From positions 1 through 27,695 of the forward strand of contig CAZMNW010000009.1 in assembly GCA_964567755.1 (NCBI GenBank): a stretch of DNA of 27,695 nucleotides. Reading direction: 5' to 3'. The position numbers were made by a program, and so were the translations under genes. This document shows, piece by piece, positions 21,556-27,695 of this stretch (its first letter is position 1; every line of letters starts with the position of its first letter). The notes under the pieces are model-generated. The model saw nothing but the letters and a program-made list of their open reading frames with translations. It made no database searches and was not told the DNA's origin. The DNA comes from DASRJW01 sp964567755 (GTDB lineage: Bacteria; Krumholzibacteriota; Krumholzibacteriia; G020349025).

Positions 21556-23678
21556 GGCTTCCACTTCTTACGCGACGAGAACGGACTCGTCTTGCCCGCA
21601 GGTGGCGCCGGTTTCTTCACCGTGCGCACCTCGGAATACTGCCGCCAGTCCACCGTCACGCTCTCCACCTGGGTCGTGCGCCCGCGGTCGGCAATGGGAA
21701 TCGAAAACACCACCGGGCTCGGGCCCAAGTCACTCGGCACGGCGCACGTCTGTCCGATGTACTCGGTGTCACGGCCCTGGAGTACGAACGCGTAGGTGCC
21801 GAAGCGATCGAAGTTGAAGACCGCTTTCGAGAACTGGACGCCGCAAGGAGTCCCGACACACACCGTGTCGAGCTGAATCGTGACACGCATGGGATCATCG
21901 AATACGTCCTGGCCGGGCGGATCGGTAGGGGCCTTGAGGTCTTCGCGCCAGATTCTCTCGCCAGCCAGCGCTTCGTCGTCGCACGGCAGATTGACGCAGT
22001 CGAACTTGTAGAGCCAGGAACGAATGCGCCCTTCGGCCTGCGGCGCGTAGTACACCGGCCCCCCAGGGAGGTTGCGATCGCGAGGATGATCGTGTCCCCA
22101 GGCTCGGAAGGGCAAGGTGAAATCGTTGTAACCAAGATTATAGGGCGTGGAACCGGGGGCTCCGGGAGTATTCCTGCCCACGACGGCCAGTGTATCCGGA
22201 CCGAAAGTCGGGGGCACCTGCGTCCAAGGGCACATGAAGGCGAGCAACTGCGGGCATTGTGGCAAGAACACGAGGACCTTCGGGACTCTGACGCTGTCGA
22301 TCCACGGCGCGCCACTGATGAAGAATGGCACCTCTGCCGGGGTCCCGTCGAGCTTGCCGTTCTCGTCCAAGGCGCCTGCTTCGAATCGATAATCGAACGG
22401 ACAAGTCCTCCAACCGGTGGCAGCGCCGTGGAAGGTGCCGCCGCCGAGCGCGCTCGGCACCGGCAGATCGACCGCGACCACTGGGTCGGAGAACGTCATA
22501 TTGGAGTTCGACAACCCCCCGGGAGCGCTGTAGGCGAAGCGGAATTTGTAGGTTGCCTCCTCCAAGCCCGCGGTCGCGTCGAATGGCACGTCGCGCGAAT
22601 CGTCCCATCCCTCGGCGTAGAACGTCACCCGGCTGGCCAATGGCAGCGTGTCGTTCGGGCAGAAGAGTCGCCAATCCTCGAAGGCGAACGAGTCCACCAA
22701 CCCGATGCCGTTCACCCAGCCCACGGGCACGCGCCGTCCGCTCGCGCACCCGGGCGGTGCGTTGGGACAGTCGCACTCCGGAATCGTGTACGCGCGAGTG
22801 TCGGGATCGTAGTTCACCGTGAGCAAGAGCGTGCCTTTGTCCTTCAGCGAAACGGCGCGCGCTGCGTCGCGCACGCGCGCGATGACCGTGAAGTTCCCCG
22901 GCGGCGCCGGCTCTTGCCGCGTGCTGGTATGGAAAATCGTCAGGCTGTCGTGCGCGGCGGAGAGCCTCCACCGCCGCCGGTTCTGCGGATCGAAGCCCGT
23001 GGTATCGCCCTGGATCCCGGTCACGTCGAGAAAAAAAGTATCCAACGTCGTGTAGTACGGCTCCCAAGGAGCGAAGTTGGTCTGCCAGGTGTATCCGGTG
23101 ATGGCGCCATTCGAAGAAGAGCCGGTGAGACGGATCCGAAAATCGGTGTAGGTCGGGATCGTGCACGGCTGCGCCTCGGCGCACGGGAGCAGGCGCGGAT
23201 CCGGCGACTCGGCTGCCACCTCGACGAAACGGACGCTCGGCAAACCGTTGTCGATGACCTTGAAAAAGGACCGCGCTGGGCTCGGGTCGAACTCGCCGAA
23301 ATCGTCGATGGCGACGATGTTGATCACCTGCCGCCCGGCATTCGAATCGAACAGGAACACCGAATCGTTCTGCGTCGTATAAATGCCCCGCTCGCGATCC
23401 ACCGCCAGGCTCGGATCCCAGTTCAAGCTCTCGTCTCTCTCGAGCGTGTCGGTGATGGCGAAAAGATAGCGCACGACCTCACCGTCCGGATCCTCGCCGC
23501 GCCAGTAGACGTGATAGCGATAAAATGCCGCCGTGCTCTCTTCCGCGACGACGGTGAGGGTGGTCTCCGGAGCGCGGTTGCGCCGGAACAACGGCGGAAC
23601 CTCTTCGCGGCACCCGATCGTTGCGGACCAGAGGAGGAAAACCAGAAATGAGCCTGCCAGTGCGCGCCGTCGTTTCAT
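21552..23678 (-). CDS. Large cysteine-rich Ig/Fn3-like lipoprotein (first of a related pair)
   Basis: 708 aa from the ATG at 23678. Basic N-terminus MKRRRALAGSFLVFLLW and lipobox ATIGC; the position three before Cys is Thr, slightly off consensus. An Ig-like domain follows with NRAPETTLTVVAEESTAAF and YRYHVYWRGEDPDGEVVRYLF, alignable with the start of the downstream lipoprotein. The rest is beta-rich with about 16 Cys, many in short pairs (CAEAQPC, CDCP, DCVNLPC, VCVGTPC), suggesting disulfides and an exported, oxidised location. The C-terminal tail is Pro/Lys-rich (TVKKPAPPAGKTSPF). No enzyme motif is recognised. An upstream in-frame start at 23747 would begin between the -35 and -10 boxes of the promoter at 23732-23760, so 23678 is preferred. 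It is the first gene of the envelope operon. Confidence 0.82.
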   Translation of the reverse strand: MKRRRALAGSFLVFLLWSATIGCREEVPPLFRRNRAPETTLTVVAEESTAAFYRYHVYWRGEDPDGEVVRYLFAITDTLERDESLNWDPSLAVDRERGIYTTQNDSVFLFDSNAGRQVINIVAIDDFGEFDPSPARSFFKVIDNGLPSVRFVEVAAESPDPRLLPCAEAQPCTIPTYTDFRIRLTGSSSNGAITGYTWQTNFAPWEPYYTTLDTFFLDVTGIQGDTTGFDPQNRRRWRLSAAHDSLTIFHTSTRQEPAPPGNFTVIARVRDAARAVSLKDKGTLLLTVNYDPDTRAYTIPECDCPNAPPGCASGRRVPVGWVNGIGLVDSFAFEDWRLFCPNDTLPLASRVTFYAEGWDDSRDVPFDATAGLEEATYKFRFAYSAPGGLSNSNMTFSDPVVAVDLPVPSALGGGTFHGAATGWRTCPFDYRFEAGALDENGKLDGTPAEVPFFISGAPWIDSVRVPKVLVFLPQCPQLLAFMCPWTQVPPTFGPDTLAVVGRNTPGAPGSTPYNLGYNDFTLPFRAWGHDHPRDRNLPGGPVYYAPQAEGRIRSWLYKFDCVNLPCDDEALAGERIWREDLKAPTDPPGQDVFDDPMRVTIQLDTVCVGTPCGVQFSKAVFNFDRFGTYAFVLQGRDTEYIGQTCAVPSDLGPSPVVFSIPIADRGRTTQVESVTVDWRQYSEVRTVKKPAPPAGKTSPFSSRKKWKP

Positions 23679-23731
23679 CCCTGCAAGAACCTCTAGCTCC
23701 CTGTGAAAACGTAAGTTAGAAGAGGCACCGA

Positions 23732-23760
23732 AATATAGGCAGGGCATTGTGGGGTGTCAA
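23732..23760 (-). promoter_or_regulatory. Near-perfect sigma70 promoter of the lipoprotein operon
   Basis: Minus strand: TTGACA (23755-23760), an exact 17-nt spacer, then TATATT (23732-23737). The predicted start at about 23725 gives a ~47-nt leader before the first lipoprotein. It is the best promoter in the window, and the -35 is 52 bp from the group II intron 3' boundary. Confidence 0.88.
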
Positions 23761-23762
23761 CC

Positions 23763-23784
23763 CCCCCAACGCGCCATTTGGGGG
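23763..23784. repeat. Inverted repeat immediately upstream of the lipoprotein promoter
   Basis: CCCCCAA (23763-23769), an 8-nt loop, and TTGGGGG (23778-23784) form a 7-bp dyad ending 2 bp from the -35 box. It may be a binding site for a regulator acting just upstream of the promoter. No T-tract follows on either strand, so a terminator role is unlikely. Confidence 0.35.
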
Positions 23785-23821
23785 CTGGAATCCCTGCAGC
23801 TCGAGACTGGCAATCGGCATA

Positions 23822-23892
23822 GGGGCGGGTAGGTGATTTCCTACCCGTCCCCTGCCACACCACCCGGCATGCGGGTCCGCACCGGGCGGTTC
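23822..23892 (-). ncRNA. Group II intron domains V and VI
   Basis: Downstream of the maturase stop codon. The domain V hairpin is at about 23856-23892, with the tail GGTGGTGTGGCAGGGG typical of introns carrying this RT lineage. Domain VI is 23822-23852, a GC-rich stem. In the simplest fold its 3' strand is fully paired and the only unpaired stem A is on the 5' strand. This leaves the branch-point adenosine unassigned. Confidence 0.65.
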
Positions 23893-23904
23893 GAGCGGTT
23901 GAGA

Positions 23905-25326
23905 TCACGCGGCGAGCCGGGGCAATCCCAGCCCGTCGAAGTACGAGTTCGGCAGTGCGATGTGGATCGCCATCGCCGAGTTTTTCCACCAGCGCCTACC
24001 GTTCGCTGCGACTCGCTGGGATGCGAAGACGGACATCCCACGAGCGCGAAGCTCGCGGAAGATGACCGTGCCTCGCTTCCAGTGTCTCAGTTGCAGTGCG
24101 CGGAGTCGGTGGCGGATCCATTCGTCCAGGTCGCGGAAGATTCCCGGTGTCTGTGCGAATTGGAAGTACCCCTTCCATCCGAGCAGATACGGGCGAATCC
24201 TCTCGCAGACCTGCGCGATACTGCGTCCGACTGTCGGACGTGTCAGCGCGCGGATGACGTTCTTCATGCGCTGCAAGGCCTGTGATGATATGCGCCGCTT
24301 CACTTCCTTCCCGGTGCCGATCCAGTAGGAAAAGCCCAGGAATTTCCGCTCCGTGGCGCGCGCCACCGCACTCTTGGTTTCGTTGACTCGTAGCCGCAGA
24401 CCCGCGTACAGCCGACGCATCGACCGCATCACCCGCTCGCCCGCACGCCGCGTCCTCACGTAAACGTTCAGATCATCGGCGTAGCGTACAAACGCGTGGC
24501 CGCGTTTCTCCAGCTCGCGATCCACTTCATCCAAGAGCACATTCGCCAGAAGCGGCGACAGAGGGCCACCTTGCGGTGTGCCTTCGTACCGCTCCAGGAC
24601 CACCCCGTTCGCGAGGATTCCCGCGCCGAGGTAACGGCGAATCAGGACCAGCACCCGACGGTCCGCAATCCGCTTCTTCAGTCGCCCCATCAAAATGTCG
24701 TGGTTCACACGATCAAAGAATTTCTCCAGATCGATGTCCACGACCCAGCGACGGCCCGCCTGGATATACCGTTGCGCACGCCGTACAGCATCGTGCGCCC
24801 GGCGACCAGGGCGGAATCCGTAGCTGTGATCAGAAAACGTCGGATCGAATTGCGGCTGCAAGACCTGTAGCAGGGCTTGCTGAATGAATCGGTCCAACAC
24901 CGTCGGAATGCCAAGCTCGCGCTCGCCTCCGTCCGGCTTCGCGATCGTGACGCGGCGTATTGCTTGTGGGCGGTAGCGTCCCGCGAGAAGTTCCGCGCGG
25001 ATTCGCGGCCATTCCACCCGCAGATACCCCGTCAGATCGCCGACCGTCATCCCGTCGATGCCGGGGCTCCCTGCGTTTCTTCGAACTCGTTCCAGCGCAG
25101 CCTGAAGATTCCGGCGTTCGCACACCAGTTCCATCAGGCTGCTCGCTCCTGGGCGCTCGTCTTCTCGTCCCTTCGTACACGCTTCCACACTCGCACCGGC
25201 CGTGGCGGCTTCACCGTTGACTCCGAGTGCAAGCTCGAGCTGACTGCTCGACTTCTGCGGCCTGGCGTGTCCGCGTTTCAAGTTCGTTTCGCCCTTCCAC
25301 TCGTTCGGCCCTTCGCCGGCCTTCAC
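23905..25326 (-). CDS. ltrA: Group II intron-encoded reverse transcriptase/maturase
   Basis: 473 aa from GTG 25326; initiation at the internal Met65 (25134) is possible. The N-terminal extension (KRGHARPQKSSSQLELALG) is common in this lineage. RT blocks in order: GSPGIDGMTV (about 86-95), IAKPDGGERELGIPTVLDR, DHSYGFRPGRRAHDAV, WVVDIDLEKFFDRVNH (catalytic D197), EGTPQGGPLSPLLANVLLDE (PQGG at 251-254), FVRYADDLNVYV (YADD at 282-285), then KFLGFSYW. The maturase X domain covers about 330-420 (RPYLLGWKGYFQFAQTP, LRHWKRGT). No C-terminal HNH endonuclease domain is present; the protein ends NSYFDGLGLPRLAA. All catalytic residues are intact, so it may be splicing- and mobility-competent. Confidence 0.97.
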   Translation of the reverse strand: MKAGEGPNEWKGETNLKRGHARPQKSSSQLELALGVNGEAATAGASVEACTKGREDERPGASSLMELVCERRNLQAALERVRRNAGSPGIDGMTVGDLTGYLRVEWPRIRAELLAGRYRPQAIRRVTIAKPDGGERELGIPTVLDRFIQQALLQVLQPQFDPTFSDHSYGFRPGRRAHDAVRRAQRYIQAGRRWVVDIDLEKFFDRVNHDILMGRLKKRIADRRVLVLIRRYLGAGILANGVVLERYEGTPQGGPLSPLLANVLLDEVDRELEKRGHAFVRYADDLNVYVRTRRAGERVMRSMRRLYAGLRLRVNETKSAVARATERKFLGFSYWIGTGKEVKRRISSQALQRMKNVIRALTRPTVGRSIAQVCERIRPYLLGWKGYFQFAQTPGIFRDLDEWIRHRLRALQLRHWKRGTVIFRELRARGMSVFASQRVAANGRRWWKNSAMAIHIALPNSYFDGLGLPRLAA

Positions 25327-25663
25327 CGGCTACTACGGCCTCTGCTGACTTCTCGCTCCGCCGGGGTCGGCGTCACCCTTTCAGGCGTAAGGCGAGATCT
25401 CCCCAGATAAGTGCACTGGCCTTCGCTGCGCGACCGCCGCGTTTACGCCATCGAGCCTTGGTCACCAGAGCTTCGTGATCATTGGCTCACTCGCCCCGCT
25501 CGATTCCGCCTCGTACGCGGTTCTTGTCCATCGGCCCGCAGTTTCGCTCCCCGCTTCCTGCACGCGGGCCTCACGGTCCCACGCTCTGCGGTTCGCTTCA
25601 GTCGTCGTGACCTACTCCTGGAGGGACTCACACCCTCAAGTCTGTGCACATGCTGGGCGTACC

Positions 25664-25695
25664 AAAAAAACGGGGCGTGCTTGCGCACGCCCCGT
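25664..25695 (-). terminator. Intrinsic terminator after the T9SS-like protein gene
   Basis: On the minus strand a perfect 11-bp stem (25670-25680 with 25685-25695) with loop GCAA is followed by a run of T (25664-25669, with a further T from the stem end). It lies about 20 nt after the TAA stop at 25716-25718 and about 30 nt before the group II intron 5' boundary. Confidence 0.95.
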
Positions 25696-25715
25696 CGTAC
25701 GGCCCTTGCGGGACG

Positions 25716-27695
25716 TTACTTCATGACCACCATCTTCTTGGTGAAGCTCACGCCCACCGCGTCGAGGCGATAGAAGTAGACACCGCTCGCGACCCGCTGG
25801 TTCTCGTTGTCCAGCCCGGTCCAAACTTCCTTGTAGCCACGACCCGCCGCCATGTCCTTGTCGATCATGGTACGGACCAAGCGGCCGGCGACGTCGTAGA
25901 TCCTGAGCGCGACACGGCCATTCTGCGCCAAGTCGAAGCTGATCTGCGTCGTCGGGTTGAAGGGGTTCGGCACGTTCTGGTGCAGAACCGTCTGACGCGG
26001 AACGTCGAGTTCGTCACCGTCGCCCGTGTCGACTGGCGGGTTCGGAACCCCGTACTGGCAGCCCACGGGCAGCGTACCGGTGAGCACCTTGCTGAGGAGT
26101 GCCAGCTCCGGCCCAGTCGCCGAAGGCGTCCCAGCCTTGTCCCGAATGTCGAAGAACGGATGCGACTGCATGATCGTGTTCCATGCACCGGTATTGTTCC
26201 GGTTCATGACGATCGCGCCCTGCACCGTCGCCGTCGTCGGGTGTTCGTACTCGTGGGTTCGGATCGCCGAGCCCGAGGCGTTCAAGGCGTCGTAGTTCCG
26301 GATCACCGGACAGCCGCCGCTCAACGCATACAGGTCGGTCCCGAAGGTCTGTATTGAAGTACCGGTCCCCTGGTCGAAGGTGAAGCTCACGAGACCGTCG
26401 ACGTTGGGGTTGACGTTGAGCGCCTGATCCGTGGCCCCCATGACCACGCCCATGTCGGTCGCGATCAGGGGATCAGGGCCGCGCTCTTCAACCGTATTGG
26501 ACCCCATGATCCACAGCGTCGCAAACGTAGCTTCGGAGGCCGCAGCCTGGTTCAGCCAGTTCTGGAACCACTGTGTCTGGTCGATCTTCATGAAATCGAT
26601 GTCGACACCGTCCGGCAGGAGCGGCCGGCCTGGGGTGCCGTTGCCGTTGTCGTACACGATCAGGTTGTAGCCCTGAGCCTGTGCGACCGTGGCGCGACCA
26701 CCGAGCTGGTTGTTGGTGTTCCCCATCCCCTGGTGATCGTACGTGTCGTAGTGACCCCGGTAACCCAGACGATCCAGCGCGTACATGAACGACGTGCGGT
26801 TGACGTCACCGCTGCGCCGTCTGGTGTTGATGTTATTGACGTAGAGGATGCAATTCGCCTGGTCGGACGCGGCGAGCTCCGCTCCCGTTGGATCCAGGTC
26901 GCCGTTTGCATCCGCTGCGATCCGGGCCAGGTAGGCCGGAGCCCAGTTGATCGCCGGCAGGGCGCTCATCTCGAGCATGCCGCCCGTGGCTGCTTGTGCG
27001 GCAGCAATGTTGGCCGGCGCAGCGGTCAAGCCCACCGGATCGGACGTGTAGCCGCCGCCGTTGTCGGTTGCGGACCAGAAGTAAACCAACTGGTCGCCAC
27101 CACGGAGGTAGGTATCGTCGATGTCGATGGTAAAGAAGTTGGGAATCGGAACCCCTGGGAAAGGGGAACCAGGAACGAGTCCTTGTGACGCGGCGAAGGT
27201 GAAGAACCCACCGACGACCGCATGCGGGGCCGGAGCCTTGCCCATGTGTGGCCCAGCGATGATGGCAGCACTCCACAGGACAGAGGTGATGGTCTCGCCG
27301 CCCGGACGCACACCACGCACTTGCACGGCGATGGAGTCACCCATGAGCATGTTCGGGCTGCTCTTGTTGATCCCCAGCTCGGTTCCTTCGGAGAAGGGCA
27401 CCGTGCCGAAACGATCGCCGGAGGGCTCGAAACGCGGACCCGCCGAAATGAGAACTTCGTCGACTCCGCCGAATGCATCCTGCGCCTGCGAACGCGAGTC
27501 GATGCCTTCGCTGATGACTGGACCCGAGAGGACGCGCCGGCCGACGCGGGTCTTATCCGTGTACGGGCCAGGGCCGGGCCGGAATGGCGACGGCGGGCCG
27601 GCGCCTGCGATGAATTGCCAGTCCGACGTGCGGTGACGGATCTGGAGTTCCTCGGAATCCACATTGATCGATGACGTCATGTCGAACGTCAGCGT
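25716..27695 (-). CDS. Secreted protein with T9SS/FlgD-like C-terminal sorting module (5' end outside the window)
   Basis: 659 residues are visible; the frame is open to the window edge, so the N-terminus and signal peptide are missing. An ATG at 27680 exists, but the frame continues upstream of it (TLTFD). A beta-rich region (GGDQLVYFWSATDNGGGYTS) precedes a Rossmann-like stretch: CILYVNN, FMYALDRLGYRGHYDTYD, YNLIVYDNG and FATLWIMGSN. The C-terminal ~85 residues are a clear sorting-type domain: QNVPNPFNPTTQISFDL, VALRIYDVAGRLVRT, VASGVYFYRLDAVG, ending KKMVVMK. This module is typical of secreted or cell-surface proteins in FCB and related uncultured phyla. No catalytic site is identified; gingipain- or peptidase-like context cannot be excluded. 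It is followed by a strong terminator. Confidence 0.88.
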   Translation of the reverse strand, partial: TLTFDMTSSINVDSEELQIRHRTSDWQFIAGAGPPSPFRPGPGPYTDKTRVGRRVLSGPVISEGIDSRSQAQDAFGGVDEVLISAGPRFEPSGDRFGTVPFSEGTELGINKSSPNMLMGDSIAVQVRGVRPGGETITSVLWSAAIIAGPHMGKAPAPHAVVGGFFTFAASQGLVPGSPFPGVPIPNFFTIDIDDTYLRGGDQLVYFWSATDNGGGYTSDPVGLTAAPANIAAAQAATGGMLEMSALPAINWAPAYLARIAADANGDLDPTGAELAASDQANCILYVNNINTRRRSGDVNRTSFMYALDRLGYRGHYDTYDHQGMGNTNNQLGGRATVAQAQGYNLIVYDNGNGTPGRPLLPDGVDIDFMKIDQTQWFQNWLNQAAASEATFATLWIMGSNTVEERGPDPLIATDMGVVMGATDQALNVNPNVDGLVSFTFDQGTGTSIQTFGTDLYALSGGCPVIRNYDALNASGSAIRTHEYEHPTTATVQGAIVMNRNNTGAWNTIMQSHPFFDIRDKAGTPSATGPELALLSKVLTGTLPVGCQYGVPNPPVDTGDGDELDVPRQTVLHQNVPNPFNPTTQISFDLAQNGRVALRIYDVAGRLVRTMIDKDMAAGRGYKEVWTGLDNENQRVASGVYFYRLDAVGVSFTKKMVVMK

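Larger units (their letters stand above)
23813..25633 (-). mobile_element. Group II intron with encoded reverse transcriptase/maturase
   Basis: About 1.82 kb on the minus strand. The proposed 5' end is GTGTGAGTCCC (c25633 downward), fitting the GUGYG consensus. The proposed 3' end is ...CCTATGCCGAT at 23813, fitting the terminal AY rule. A domain V-like hairpin lies at about 23856-23892 (GAACCGCCCGGTGCGGACC on one side, CGCATGCCGGGTGGTG on the other), and a domain VI-like stem at 23822-23852 (GGGTAGG/CCTACCC). The segment 25327-25633 has no gene and is intron RNA (domain I); it includes the family-like CTGGGGAGATCTCGCC. The open reading frame occupies the middle. The element lies between an intrinsic terminator (25664-25695) and a promoter (23732-23760), so no gene is interrupted. 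The 5' boundary is the less certain end. Confidence 0.85.

Noticed and set aside
11869..23717. Shared 10-mer AACTTACGTT (minus strand) at the uvrA and lipoprotein promoter regions
   Set aside because: Its position relative to the two promoters differs (upstream in one, downstream in the other), so a common operator is unlikely; probably chance.

Overview
The window is GC-rich chromosomal DNA from a bacterium. Almost every gene lies on the minus strand; the only clear plus-strand genes are a partial HNH gene at the left edge and mazG. Two secreted proteins end in FlgD-Ig/T9SS-like C-terminal modules (one with a VPNPFNPTT motif), two large lipoproteins carry Ig-like domains, and the GlmM is of the archaeal-like GEGNGG type. 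This mix suggests an FCB-superphylum or neighbouring uncultured lineage (Eisenbacteria-like is my best guess, by inference only; there is no rRNA to confirm it).

Layout. 1-185: tail of an HNH endonuclease. 265-411: a long, nearly perfect inverted repeat touching the 3' end of glmS. 414-3894 (minus): a strong promoter, tRNA-Phe(GAA), tRNA-Thr(CGT), glmM, glmS. No terminator is visible between the tRNAs and glmM, so tRNA processing may release the mRNA for amino-sugar (UDP-GlcNAc precursor) synthesis. 3933-11774 (minus): a tightly packed unit of a non-canonical uvrA, a multi-GAF histidine kinase, a soluble histidine kinase, a single receiver protein and a receiver-GGDEF protein whose signature is GGDDF. 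It has its own consensus promoter. 11867-13567 (minus): a polytopic GT-C-like membrane protein. 13679-14500 (plus): mazG, with its Shine-Dalgarno sequence placed for an ATC codon.

14506-23678 (minus): envelope and secreted-protein region. A consensus sigma70 promoter (23732-23760) drives two translationally coupled, related Ig-domain lipoproteins (708 and 850 aa). A secreted protein with an FlgD-like C-terminus follows, then an L-asparaginase II family enzyme, a deoxynucleoside kinase and an outer-membrane protein with thrombospondin type-3 repeats; the last two overlap as TGATG.

23813-25633 (minus): a group II intron with an intact-looking reverse transcriptase/maturase. It sits in the spacer between the terminator of one operon and the promoter of the next, so it disrupts no gene. 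25716-27695 (minus): the 3' part of a secreted protein with a T9SS/FlgD-like C-terminal module, followed by a textbook intrinsic terminator.

I see no CRISPR array, toxin-antitoxin pair or obvious defence island. The points most worth pursuing are the glmS-proximal inverted repeat, the uvrA/two-component/GGDDF unit, the tRNA-glmM-glmS arrangement, the ATC start of mazG, and the lipoprotein/secreted-protein family.
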